Source of the DNA: JAFDZV01 sp035549015
GTDB lineage: Bacteria; Bacteroidota; Ignavibacteria; OLB7
Direction: 5' to 3'
DNA: 64,000 nucleotides
Assembly (NCBI GenBank): GCA_035549015.1
Contig: DASZRW010000043.1
Coordinates: 1-64,000, forward strand
This document shows positions 1 through 8,431 of this stretch, piece after piece. The notes under the pieces were generated by a model, which did not search any database, was not told the DNA's origin, and was given only the letters and a program-made list of their open reading frames with translations. The number at the start of each line of letters is the position of its first letter. Positions within the stretch are counted from its first letter, which is position 1. Position numbers and translations under genes: made by a program.

Positions 1-1
1 T

Positions 2-1170
2 TCGACCGTCGCCGCCGATCCCGGCAACACCCTCGTCACAAAGGACTTCCTCACCTCGGCCGGCAATGCAGCGGTCTCGACAAACGCATCGCTCAGCGGT
101 GACGGAACATCCGGCTCACCGCTCGGCGTCAACCTCGCCAGCGCGAACGAATGGTCCGCAACGCAGACGCTCCCCGCAACAGCGGCACAGGGGGATAACC
201 TGATCGCATCGGTCAACGCAGGCGCGGGTGCCGTCAATGCGGCACGCATCGGCAACGGACTCACCGACGCGCAGGTGAACGACAACCTGACGATCAACGG
301 CGGCACGGTGGACGGAACACCGATCGGCGCTACCACGCCGAGCACCGGCGCCTTCACGAACCTCACTGCGGCTTCGGTCAACGTCACGACGCTCTCGCTC
401 ACCGGCAAGGCAACGTCGGCCTCGACCGTCGCCGCCGATCCCGGCAACACCCTCGTCACAAAGGACTTCCTCACCTCGGCCGGCAATGCCGCGGTCTCGA
501 CAAACGCATCGCTCAGCGGTGACGGAACATCCGGCTCACCCCTCGGCGTCAACCTCGCCAACGCGAACGCATGGTCCGCAACGCAGACGCTCCCCGCAAC
601 GGCGGCACAGGGCAATACCCTGATCGCATCGGTCAATGCAGGCGCGAGTGCCGTCAACGCGGCACGCATCGGCAACGGACTCACCGACGCACAGGTGAAC
701 GACAACCTGACGATCTCCGGCGGCACGGTGAACAACACACCGATCGGCGCTACCACGCCGAGCACCGGCGCCTTCACGACAATCGCGGGAACGGCACTTC
801 CGTCGGGAAGCAGTTCCACGTCGTTCGTGGTGTCCAATGCCGGAGCACTGGAAACGCGGACGGCAGCATCGCTCGTCGGCTCGTTCCCCGTCAGCGTAGG
901 AGCCTCGATCAGCGGAGACGGCACAGTAGCCAATCCGCTGCTCGTGAACCTGGCCCATGCGAACACCTGGACGGCAACGCAGACGCTTCCGGCAACGGCT
1001 GCGCAGGGGGACGCCCTGATCGCCTCCGCGAACTCCGGCAGCACGGCACTCAATGCGGCACGCATCGGCAACGGACTCACGGACGCGCAGGTGAACGACA
1101 ACCTGACAATCTCCGGCGGCACGGTGAACAATTCACCGGTGGGCGCGGTCACGGCAAGCACCGGCCGGTT
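2..1170 (+). repeat. Tandem 420-bp coding repeat
   Basis: The block beginning at position 2 recurs at 422 with very few substitutions, giving a period of exactly 420 bp (140 codons). The second copy diverges after about 780, and a degenerate third copy of the central segment runs from about 900 to 1170. Near identity at the DNA level points to recent expansion or gene conversion. The array continues off the left edge. Confidence 0.9.
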
Positions 1171-1531
1171 TACGACATCGGAGGCAACCACGACGCTCGG
1201 CCCGGGTGTGAGCCCTGCGCGCGGCACCTCCTATCGTGACAATGCGATCGTAGCATGGGGAAGCGTGGACGCAAACGGCACGTATACCAACTCCGTCGGC
1301 AACGGCGGCTCCTACGAGTTCGGCAACGGCACGCTGGTTCATACCGGCCCCGGAACGTACACGATCACGCTGCCCGCAACGACAACTGCCGGCTCGACCA
1401 TCGTGACGCTGCAGTCCATCGGCTTCGTGACGGTGACGCAGGCCGGCACGCTGGTGACCATCAGCACGTTCAACCAGGCCGGCTTCCCGACCGACATGGC
1501 CTTCTACTTCCAGACGGTGACGCGCCAGTAA
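2..1531 (+). CDS. Tandem-repeat tail-fibre-like surface protein, 3' part only
   Basis: The reading frame is open to the left edge, so only the last 509 residues of a longer protein are visible. The visible part is built from 140-residue repeats carrying motifs such as GATTPSTGAFT and NDNLTISGGTVNN, which are typical of phage-tail-fibre-like and bacterial adhesin stalks. A third copy is divergent and interrupted. The last ~120 residues are non-repetitive, rich in Gly, Thr and beta-prone, and end in a short aromatic strand; no peptidase-S74 chaperone and no T9SS sorting domain is seen. A strong terminator follows. A surface or fibre role is inferred from composition and from the larger fibre gene at 12.7-18.5 kb. 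The first ATG in frame is at 275, but the repeat plainly continues upstream of it. Confidence 0.8.
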   Translation, partial: STVAADPGNTLVTKDFLTSAGNAAVSTNASLSGDGTSGSPLGVNLASANEWSATQTLPATAAQGDNLIASVNAGAGAVNAARIGNGLTDAQVNDNLTINGGTVDGTPIGATTPSTGAFTNLTAASVNVTTLSLTGKATSASTVAADPGNTLVTKDFLTSAGNAAVSTNASLSGDGTSGSPLGVNLANANAWSATQTLPATAAQGNTLIASVNAGASAVNAARIGNGLTDAQVNDNLTISGGTVNNTPIGATTPSTGAFTTIAGTALPSGSSSTSFVVSNAGALETRTAASLVGSFPVSVGASISGDGTVANPLLVNLAHANTWTATQTLPATAAQGDALIASANSGSTALNAARIGNGLTDAQVNDNLTISGGTVNNSPVGAVTASTGRFTTSEATTTLGPGVSPARGTSYRDNAIVAWGSVDANGTYTNSVGNGGSYEFGNGTLVHTGPGTYTITLPATTTAGSTIVTLQSIGFVTVTQAGTLVTISTFNQAGFPTDMAFYFQTVTRQ

Positions 1532-1560
1532 TCCGAACCGGTTATTGACGACGGACGTAC

Positions 1561-1600
1561 GAACGGCCCTCGATCACAGCGATCGAGGGCCGTTCACTTT
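1561..1600 (+). terminator. Rho-independent terminator after the tail-fibre-like gene
   Basis: A perfect 15-bp stem (1561-1575 with 1581-1595) with the 5-nt loop ACAGC is followed by ACTTTTG. It lies 30 bp after the stop codon at 1531, between two convergent genes. Confidence 0.85.
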
Positions 1601-1638
1601 TGATCCATCGCGCGGCAACATCCTCCGGCCCCGCGCAT

Positions 1639-2067
1639 TTACAGGCAGGGACAGACGTCGAGGATACTCGGCCGCACGTTGATGACAAGACATCCATTCA
1701 CGTCGGTGGACGCGCATGCATCGATCGTACAGCAGTTCGGCCCCACACCGATGCCGAGCTGGCAGGGAATGGTGGGATCGTATGTGACCAGATTGCCGTG
1801 GCAATCGCGGAAGCCGAGTACCGCACCGGAAATGCAGGGAGCACTGCCGCGTGTGCCAGGAGCAATGGTAACGCAGTTCTTCGCGCCATTCGGCGGCAGC
1901 ACGCAGAACGTCACCTTGCACGCCACTGCGAGGTCCACATTGATGGTAATGTGATCGCACAGGCAATTGTAGTTCTGCGCGGCCATGTTGTGCGGCAGCC
2001 CGAAAAGAATCAGGGCGGCAAGCGCAGCGACAATCGAAGCGGATCGAACGGTGAGATGATGCATCAT
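1639..2067 (-). CDS. Small secreted Cys-rich protein, subfamily 1 (member a)
   Basis: A 142-residue protein with a Sec signal peptide (hydrophobic core ASIVAALAALILFG, ending near MAAQ) and a mature part with about 14 cysteines. Landmarks are an early CxC, the segment ITINVDLAVACKV, and a C-terminal stretch CC-x3-AC-x2-TD-x2-GC-x3-N-x-RP-x5-CPC. The gene at 25060-25473 has the same landmarks in the same order, so the two are paralogues. The start at 2067 is chosen because an AGGAGG Shine-Dalgarno sits 8 nt upstream and the signal peptide begins there. No sorting domain or known fold is recognised. Paired cysteines suggest a disulfide-stabilised extracytoplasmic protein; function is unknown. 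Confidence 0.85.
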   Translation of the reverse strand: MMHHLTVRSASIVAALAALILFGLPHNMAAQNYNCLCDHITINVDLAVACKVTFCVLPPNGAKNCVTIAPGTRGSAPCISGAVLGFRDCHGNLVTYDPTIPCQLGIGVGPNCCTIDACASTDVNGCLVINVRPSILDVCPCL

Positions 2068-2539
2068 AGTCCCTTCCTCCTCATGCTGATGAAATATGTG
2101 GCAGGTTATCAGTGGATGCCGTACTCCATGCATGCCCGCATCGTATCCGCTTCCGGGCATGACGGCTCACGACGGGCGCAACTTCCGCACTCGGTTGGTA
2201 ACAGGCGAGTACATGGTTGTGTACCCTGAAGGTGGAGGCAGCAGGCAGTGCATATCTGCAATGGTGGTGCGGCTAAAGTCAGGCGGCAGGCCGTGGGAAT
2301 AAACGCTCGGATGGAAGGTGCAGCCGGCAAGCCATCCGGCGGACTTCGTTCCGAGGAAGGTCCGGATCTGAAAATGATACGGGTCGAGGCCCGCACTGAA
2401 AAAACACACTTCGCAGGAGTCCGCACGGGGAATGCAGACAATGTTTGGGCGGCATGGCGAACTGCGTGACGGCTCTGCGAGAACCGTGGAATTACCACAC
2501 TCACGCTGGAGCGGCGACGGCCCATGCGCCCGTCGGAGC
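2068..2539. other. Intergenic stretch upstream of Cys-rich gene a
   Basis: No convincing gene is seen; the open frames here lack recognisable protein character and ribosome sites. The only notable content is the conserved upstream motif at 2205-2225. Confidence 0.6.
2205..2225 (-). promoter_or_regulatory. Conserved motif upstream of Cys-rich gene a
   Basis: On the minus strand this site contains GTACACAACCATGTACTCG. A 21-nt identical copy lies upstream of Cys-rich gene c (25578-25598) and a close variant upstream of gene e (51583-51601), each in the same orientation relative to its gene. The half-sites GTAC...GTAC form an imperfect dyad. Here it lies 138 bp upstream of the start codon. It could be an operator, an upstream activator site or a 5'-leader hairpin; which is unknown. 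Confidence 0.6.
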
Positions 2540-2989
2540 CTACATGCTGAACGCCTGACGGAGCACGTCGCGCAGCGAGCCGAGGTCAACCGGCTTGGGA
2601 ATGAAACCGTTGACGCCAAGGCGGCGCAGAGCGAATATTTCCTCCTCAGGAATATTGCCGGAGACAACTGCGACGGGCGAACCAGGCTTTACTTCCTGCA
2701 CCCTGCGCACGACGTCCGCTCCAGACATGGTCGGCATATGGAGATCGGTGACAACGATATCGAAGTCGTGGGGCCGGGCCCGGAATTCCTCCAGCGCCGT
2801 GTCGGGATCGGAATACCCCGTGGCGTGATATCCCAGGTGCTGCAGCATTCGCGAGACGACCATCACCAGTCCCGGCTCATCATCCACATACAGCACGTGA
2901 ATGTCTTCGGGCCGGAGTACCTGGCGCGACCGGGAGGGGCCGATCTCCCGAACGGAAATCGGGGCGCCGGGTTCAACATTGGTATTCAT
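2540..2989 (-). CDS. Single-domain response regulator (receiver only)
   Basis: A 149-residue protein consisting of a short N-terminal tail and one CheY-like receiver domain. The acidic pair is in YVDDEP, the phosphoacceptor aspartate in VVTDLHMP, the switch Ser in AVVSGN and the conserved Lys in PKPVD. No output domain follows, so it probably relays phosphate by protein contact. The start MNTNVE at 2989 is preferred because upstream in-frame codons encode implausible sequence, but no clear Shine-Dalgarno is visible. No histidine kinase is adjacent. It lies between the Cys-rich gene a and repeat element B1, with no obvious operon partner. Confidence 0.88.
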   Translation of the reverse strand: MNTNVEPGAPISVREIGPSRSRQVLRPEDIHVLYVDDEPGLVMVVSRMLQHLGYHATGYSDPDTALEEFRARPHDFDIVVTDLHMPTMSGADVVRRVQEVKPGSPVAVVSGNIPEEEIFALRRLGVNGFIPKPVDLGSLRDVLRQAFSM

Positions 2990-3113
2990 AAATACTCGGT
3001 ATGTGTATACACGGAAGCCCGATCTCATGCGCCGTATGAGATGGAGCGGAATAATGATCACGCATAACACCGCAACCAATCGCGAGTTTCACCCCGGGAC
3101 CTACCGGACCGTG

Positions 3114-3321
3114 TGTACGATATCGCTGGGATCGGGCAGAACGCCCGGCGATGCCGGACATCGCCCGGCATCGCCGGGCACTCGTCCGTAGCTGATACCC
3201 TGCAACTTCCGGTAGCAGGCGCCAGCCGCACATACGGTGATCCCAGCCGAAGGCCGGGGAGCATACAGGCCCGGAACGGTGTGCCGCTGTGCGGCTTTCC
3301 AGAGAGCGATCCGTTGAACGC
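3114..3321. repeat. Interspersed intergenic repeat B, copy 1
   Basis: A ~210-bp noncoding stretch that aligns along its whole length with 57936-58188. Shared blocks include GATATCGC near the left end, CCGAAGGCCGGGGAGCATAC in the middle, and GCCGCTGTGCGGCTTTCC near the right end. It contains several short GC-rich inverted repeats. It lies upstream of the response-regulator gene; no open frame is conserved between the copies. Confidence 0.85.
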
Positions 3322-3443
3322 TGATTGCGATGCCGTCCATCCGCATCCGGTGCGCATCTGCCGGCGACCGGTACATGCGTTTCGGTCACTACGGTCCACT
3401 ACGGGCAACGTTCAACAGGTTCGATCCCTGACGCTGCAGCCCG

Positions 3444-3857
3444 TCACCCCCCGATTGCCCTGGTAATGGCGGTGCCGGCGGCATCCATTACCTTGACGAC
3501 AAACGGACTGAGAATTGCCTTCCCTGCCCATTCGGCCACTACCGGAAGCTTGTCGCCAATCCATTCGATCGCCCGCTTGATGCGCCCGGCGTCCGGTTCA
3601 TCGGCCTCCACCTCTTTTGCCAGCGCCCGCACCTCCTGCTGCGCCGCCTCCTTCTCCGGCTCCGGAACGTCGGTTCGCACAGCCGCACGCAACTCATCGA
3701 GAAGCGCACGCATCGCATCGCGATCTTCTTCGGTAATTCCCGCCTGTTCGGCGTTGACGTTCATCGTAACGATGTTCTGATTCCCCGCCACGATCTGTCC
3801 GGAATTATTTCCGGTGACATTGATCTGATGCCCGCCCGCAGGCGCCTGGTCGTTCAT
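3444..3857 (-). CDS. Small partner protein with amyloid-like motif, candidate effector of the NLR-like pair
   Basis: A 137-residue protein. Residues ~8-36 carry a Gly/Asn/Gln-rich motif of pattern TGNNxGQIVxGxxNxVTxxV, which recurs near the N-terminus of the large STAND ATPase encoded just upstream (4001-6787). Residues ~40-90 form a charged helical or coiled-coil region, and the last ~45 residues are hydrophobic and Trp-containing (WIGDKLPVVAEWAGKAIL). Known bacterial NLR systems pair an ATPase receptor with a small effector sharing a short amyloid signalling motif (RHIM/PP-like and related BASS motifs). The architecture here fits that model, but no named effector domain is recognised, and membrane action of the C-terminal part is inference. 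The start at 3857 is the first ATG giving the motif; 143 bp separate it from the upstream gene on the same strand. Confidence 0.7.
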   Translation of the reverse strand: MNDQAPAGGHQINVTGNNSGQIVAGNQNIVTMNVNAEQAGITEEDRDAMRALLDELRAAVRTDVPEPEKEAAQQEVRALAKEVEADEPDAGRIKRAIEWIGDKLPVVAEWAGKAILSPFVVKVMDAAGTAITRAIGG

Positions 3858-4000
3858 ATGAACCTCCAACTGATTCGTTTCCAGAACATAGGGGAAATTT
3901 TCGGTAATCGGGGATAGGCGAACCCGGATCTTTCGGATCCAATCACATCCGCCGATCCGTTGCACGCCGGACGCATCGGAGCAGCCGTACAGCCCAGCCC

Positions 4001-6787
4001 CTACCGCGGCGGCGGCGGCTGATCCGAAGGCTTTCTGATCATCACGTGCGGCTTCAGAATAACCGGACTTCGATGATTCACTGACGTGCAATCGGAGACC
4101 GGCTTCGGCGGCTGCCGCGGAATGAAGGTAAGGGTATCGGCCACCACAGTGTGCGCAACCGGATCGGTGGCAGTGAGCACAACCTTCGGAGCTCGCACCA
4201 CCATCAGGCGTGTCAGCTCCGGAGCAGGCACGGGCGTTACCACGACCTTGAACCCCGCCGTAGTGCTTCCCGCCGGAATATTTACACTTGCCGGACTCAC
4301 CACCACATACTTCGGGTTGGTGCTTGCCAGTTCGACGCGCATTCCTCCGGCAAGCGCAGGCCGGTCCAGGCTCACCGAACCGGCAAACGAGGTCTGCGTG
4401 CCGAGCGGAATCGTGGTGGTGCTCGTGGAGATCCGGATCAGACGCGGCGGTAGCGCCGGCGGATAGAGCGCAACAATCACGCGACGCGATGTCCCGTTCC
4501 AGGTGGCAGTGATCACCGCATCAACGCGACGCTCAACAGGTACGGTGCGCAAAGTGATGCGTGTGGATACCTGGCCCTGCACAACCACGGCGGAGGGCTG
4601 CACCTCGATGCTTCCCTTCGGCTCGGCCGTCAGCATGATCCCCGCGTCGGTCCGTGCGGGAGCACTCAGCATGATCGATGCACCAACCGTGCTCCCTCCA
4701 ACCGCACGCGCCGAGTCCGGAACAATCGCAGTCAAGGTCGGAACGGCCGGTGGCGGTTGCAGCGAATCATGATGCGTCGAATCGCGGTGGGTCGAATCAC
4801 GACGCGTTGAATCGCGATGCACGGTATCCGCCGCAGGAGGGGTTCGCCCCGCCGGCACGGAGACCGTATCGAGATTGGAATAGTCCGATGTTCGCTCGCC
4901 GATGAAGGCCTGCGCACGGTAGATATATGTTCCGCCGGGACGCACGCCCAGGTCCGCATGGGTTGCGATTCCCGCATCGAGCGTTGCAATCACGGCGAAC
5001 GATCCGCCGGGCGTACTCCGTTCCAGGCGAACTCCTGCACGATGTTCCGATCGATCGGTCCAGGAGAGATGGACACCCGAGGTATCGGGCATCCAGGCGG
5101 CCTCCAGGGCGAACGGCGCCGGAATCGGCGACGACGGCCAGAAAAGCCAGGCAAGAAAGGCAACGGCAAGCACGCCCGCGGCCTGCAACAGACGGCGCGG
5201 GTTTCGTCCCGTACCTCCCGGCGCAGGTGCCAGGCGCTCCAGGTTGTGCGCGGTAATCAGTGCACCACGCTCGTCCCCCATGCTCTTCCGCAACGCAAGC
5301 GCCTGTTCCAGCGAGCTCTGCGCAAGCGTGCGATCGCCGGTGCAGAGCGCGAGCGAGCCCCGCTGATGCAGTGCCCACGCCTTCGCCGCATCGTTCCCAC
5401 CGTGGTTTGCAGCCTTCAACGTGTCGCCGATGACGGCGGCGCGAGCCTCCCAACGTCCGGCAAGGGTGAGTGCCGCTTCGATTGCCGGCGCGATTGCCAA
5501 CGCTTCCTTCCATCGCCCCGATGCGATGCCGAACTCCAGCGTGCGAAGAATCGCCGCCGAGTCCGGGAGGAGAGAAAGCGGGCTCCATCCTCTCGCCGCT
5601 CCCCCCGCGGAGACAGCCTGCGCAGACGCAGCGCCTGCAGGCATTGTCAGGGCCGAGGCGGACTCCGGCCACTGAGCGGCAACGTAGCGCGCAACGTATT
5701 CGAGTGCACGCTCTCCGGCTTCCGAATGATTCAGCCGTCCGCGAAACGGTTCCACCAGATGTGGAACGAGCGCCCATCCATCATCCTTCTGCTCCACCAG
5801 ATGACGCTCTTCGAGCATCCTCAGGACGGATTCGACGGAGGGCACGGACATTGCATCGCCTCCCTGCTGTACACCGCTCCCTGCAAGCTCCGCGATGTGC
5901 TTCGCCGCAACGTATGCGTCACCGAAAAACGCGAGCACCGTGAGGACGCGCCGTTCACCATCCGTGCATGCATCGAGCAGAGCATCCGGATCCGGCGCGC
6001 CGCCGCCGGCAAGGTGCGCAGCGGCATCCTGCAGTGTTCCGGAGGCACGGCGCACTTCGCATGCAAGCGCAACCAGCGCTGCCGGGTTTCCCTTGCACGA
6101 TTCCCACAACGTATGCGCCGGTGCGCGTTCCTCCGCCGCCAGCGGATGCCGAAGCTCGCGCTCCATCAGCGTCACAGAATCGTCGAACGGAAGCCCATGC
6201 AGATCCACATTGTCCACCTCCTGCACCAGACATCCGGCCTCGGATGCCACAAGGAAGGTGGCGTTCGGAAGCTTGTTGGCGAGCGACCGGAACTCGTCGT
6301 CGGTGGATTGAAGATCGTCCACCACGATCAGTGCGCGCTTGTTCCCCAGCGCGCGCGCAAGCTCCGCGTCGGTGGGTTTGTAGGGGACCTCGTATTCGTG
6401 AAAGGCATCGAACACGAACTGGAGGATGTCCGCGGGCGGCCTGCCGCGACCGTCGATGTAGATAACACCGTCGGCGCAATAGTCGCCGGTGCAGACGTTG
6501 GAGATATGCCGCAGCATCGCGGTCTTCCCCAGGCCCGGTGCACCGCACAGCTCAACGGTCATGTTCCGGGCCACCGAGGCAAGAGCCTCCTTGCGTTCGG
6601 CCACCCGGTCCAGAAGATCCGGGAATGACTTCGGGCGAATGTAGACGGGGGTGGGAAGCGGGCGCGGTCGGTCGGAACGCTCGTTGTTGACGATGTAGTC
6701 GCCGTGAACGGTCAGCGTGACGGTGTTGTTGTCGCCATTGACGATCTGCCCGTAGTTGTTGCCCGTAAACGAAAGCTCATGCCCCAT
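4001..6787 (-). CDS. NLR-like STAND ATPase with N-terminal amyloid-like motif, TPR, one TM segment and FNIII domain
   Basis: A 928-residue protein. Residues ~5-30 hold the motif TGNNxGQIVxGxxNxVTxxV also found in the downstream small protein. An NB-ARC/NACHT-type ATPase follows: P-loop GAPGLGKT (~82-89), Walker B LIVVDDL (~153-159), sensor-like ATFLVAS (~176-182), a GLPF segment (~198) and KGNPAAL (~232-238), then a winged-helix-like part and a short TPR region (~440-520). A single membrane segment lies at ~533-553, followed by a fibronectin-III-like domain (~560-645), a His/Arg-Asp-Ser-Thr repeat (~660-678) and Ig-like beta sequence. The order suggests a cytosolic NTPase joined to an external sensor. 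Upstream in-frame alternatives (ATG and TTG, up to 6862) exist; MGHELSF at 6787 is chosen because the motif begins right after it. No strong ribosome site is seen. Confidence 0.82.
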   Translation of the reverse strand: MGHELSFTGNNYGQIVNGDNNTVTLTVHGDYIVNNERSDRPRPLPTPVYIRPKSFPDLLDRVAERKEALASVARNMTVELCGAPGLGKTAMLRHISNVCTGDYCADGVIYIDGRGRPPADILQFVFDAFHEYEVPYKPTDAELARALGNKRALIVVDDLQSTDDEFRSLANKLPNATFLVASEAGCLVQEVDNVDLHGLPFDDSVTLMERELRHPLAAEERAPAHTLWESCKGNPAALVALACEVRRASGTLQDAAAHLAGGGAPDPDALLDACTDGERRVLTVLAFFGDAYVAAKHIAELAGSGVQQGGDAMSVPSVESVLRMLEERHLVEQKDDGWALVPHLVEPFRGRLNHSEAGERALEYVARYVAAQWPESASALTMPAGAASAQAVSAGGAARGWSPLSLLPDSAAILRTLEFGIASGRWKEALAIAPAIEAALTLAGRWEARAAVIGDTLKAANHGGNDAAKAWALHQRGSLALCTGDRTLAQSSLEQALALRKSMGDERGALITAHNLERLAPAPGGTGRNPRRLLQAAGVLAVAFLAWLFWPSSPIPAPFALEAAWMPDTSGVHLSWTDRSEHRAGVRLERSTPGGSFAVIATLDAGIATHADLGVRPGGTYIYRAQAFIGERTSDYSNLDTVSVPAGRTPPAADTVHRDSTRRDSTHRDSTHHDSLQPPPAVPTLTAIVPDSARAVGGSTVGASIMLSAPARTDAGIMLTAEPKGSIEVQPSAVVVQGQVSTRITLRTVPVERRVDAVITATWNGTSRRVIVALYPPALPPRLIRISTSTTTIPLGTQTSFAGSVSLDRPALAGGMRVELASTNPKYVVVSPASVNIPAGSTTAGFKVVVTPVPAPELTRLMVVRAPKVVLTATDPVAHTVVADTLTFIPRQPPKPVSDCTSVNHRSPVILKPHVMIRKPSDQPPPPR

Positions 6788-7220
6788 GACGATTCCGGGA
6801 TAGGTGGCTGGCCACTGGCACGGATGGTACGCTGCCATGCTGTCCGGCGCATACGTTCGCAACGACGCGCGGATGCATTCGATGACCGCGGCAATATATG
6901 CTTCCCACGATTACCATAAGCGATGGCCGAGCCGGGAAGGCATCCCCCACTCGATGCGGAAGCGAACGAACGCCGCCGATGAAATATGCGCTCGTGCATC
7001 CACCCACGGCGGCTTCGATGCCGATGCTCCCTGGTATTGGGGATTAACAATGGCGGAACATGTTGCGGATGTAGTATGTTTGCCGACGATTGGTCCCCCT
7101 CCCCCGCACTGTATTCCCCGGGATATTTCCCTGGCCGCACACATTGTCCGTTGTGCGGCAGAAGAGCCGTGCGCGCTGCACGGACTTTCGCATTCATCCA
7201 ACAACAAAGGACGCCATTGA
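6788..7220. other. Divergent intergenic region between the NLR-like gene and the amidase gene
   Basis: The two flanking genes diverge, so promoters for both should lie here. It is locally more AT-rich than its surroundings (around 7020-7130). No conserved motif, RNA or open frame could be supported. Confidence 0.5.
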
Positions 7221-8252
7221 ATGTGTACGAATTTCATGATCCCGCTCGATGAAGAGAAGCAGTTCGTTGTCACCGCCCGCACCATGGATTTCGGCCAGCC
7301 GATGGATTGCGTGCTCTGCATGATTCCGCGCGGCGAATCGTTTCCATTGATTCCGCCGGATCACGCCTATCGCTGGACGAACACCTACGGGTTCGTTGCG
7401 ATGACGGCGATGATTTCCATCAGCAAGCTCCAAATCGACGCACCGTATTACACCGACGGCCTGAACGAGAAGGGAGTATCCGCCGCGCTTCTCTGGCTTC
7501 CCGGCACCATCTATCCATCGCCGTCGCAGACCACACCGAATCTCTATATGGCGGACCTCGTCTCGCTGGTCCTGGGGATGGCGGCCGATGTCGGGGACGC
7601 CGTCTCGCTGCTCCGGTCGGTCAACGTGATCGACTTCCCGTTCCTTCGCGATGCGGACTATCCTCCCCTGCATCTGATCGTGTGCGACGCCAACGGCGAC
7701 AGCGTGATCTTCGAATTTCTGGACGGCGCAATGGAGGTGACACCGTGCGACAACGGCGTGATGACGAACGCTCCGGAATATTCGTGGCATTTGTTGAACC
7801 TGCTCAATTACGAGAACCTGAGCGTATACAATTCTCCGCAGGAACACTGGGGACAGGAGATCAACGGCAGCGGCATGCTGGGCCTGCCGGGGGACGCCAC
7901 GCCCCCATCCCGATTTGTCCGGATTACCTGCATGCTCGATACGATTTTTCCCCCCGCCGATACGCAGGAGGCAATCGGCCTCGCCTCGCAGTTGACGCAG
8001 ACCGTCACTGTTCCGTACGGAACCATCGCCAGCATCAACGAGCAGGATGAGGAAATCATGGCGGACTTCACGCAGTGGAATGTGGTGCGCGATCACGTAA
8101 ACGGCGTCTACTACGTGGCGACGCCGTTCAACCCGACGCTGCAACGGATAAATCTCGCCGAGCTGGATTTCTCGGCTTCGAAGCGGACATGCATACCGAT
8201 CGTGCAGGCCGCATGGTTCAACGATATCACCAATCAGTTTCCAACAGCCTGA
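7221..8252 (+). CDS. Choloylglycine hydrolase / penicillin V acylase family amidase (Ntn hydrolase)
   Basis: A 343-residue protein beginning MCTNF, so removal of Met1 exposes Cys2, the N-terminal nucleophile of the Ntn-hydrolase fold used by bile-salt hydrolases and penicillin V acylases. Supporting family features are ARTMDF (Arg20, Asp23) shortly after, an Asn in VMTNAP, and full family length. No signal peptide is possible with a catalytic Cys2 start, so the enzyme is cytoplasmic as encoded. The family hydrolyses linear C-N amide bonds; natural substrates in environmental bacteria often include N-acyl homoserine lactones or other acyl amides, but the substrate here cannot be read from sequence. 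AAAGG 10 nt upstream supports the start. A hairpin terminator follows. Confidence 0.85.
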   Translation: MCTNFMIPLDEEKQFVVTARTMDFGQPMDCVLCMIPRGESFPLIPPDHAYRWTNTYGFVAMTAMISISKLQIDAPYYTDGLNEKGVSAALLWLPGTIYPSPSQTTPNLYMADLVSLVLGMAADVGDAVSLLRSVNVIDFPFLRDADYPPLHLIVCDANGDSVIFEFLDGAMEVTPCDNGVMTNAPEYSWHLLNLLNYENLSVYNSPQEHWGQEINGSGMLGLPGDATPPSRFVRITCMLDTIFPPADTQEAIGLASQLTQTVTVPYGTIASINEQDEEIMADFTQWNVVRDHVNGVYYVATPFNPTLQRINLAELDFSASKRTCIPIVQAAWFNDITNQFPTA

Positions 8253-8260
8253 GGCGCAGG

Positions 8261-8297
8261 ATGCCGCATGGGGGCCGGATGCGCCCTCATGCGGCAT
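8261..8297 (+). terminator. Hairpin terminator after the amidase gene
   Basis: The arms ATGCCGCATG (8261-8270) and CATGCGGCAT (8288-8297) form a stem that extends inward with one G-T or mismatch step. It starts 8 bp after the stop codon. There is no long T-tract, so strength is uncertain. Confidence 0.55.
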
Positions 8298-8431
8298 ATG
8301 CGCATGCTCCCGCAGGCCGGGGAACGGCATCCCGATGCGAAATCTCTTGCTCCGTGGGGTTCCACGACCGATCTTCGGGGCATCCACCTCCTCCGTTGAC
8401 CATTCACAACCGTATCCACGGAGTAACTTCC

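Noticed and set aside
7194..8387. Minus-strand 397-codon frame opposite the amidase gene
   Set aside because: The plus-strand frame has the catalytic Cys2 start and family motifs; the opposite frame has none.
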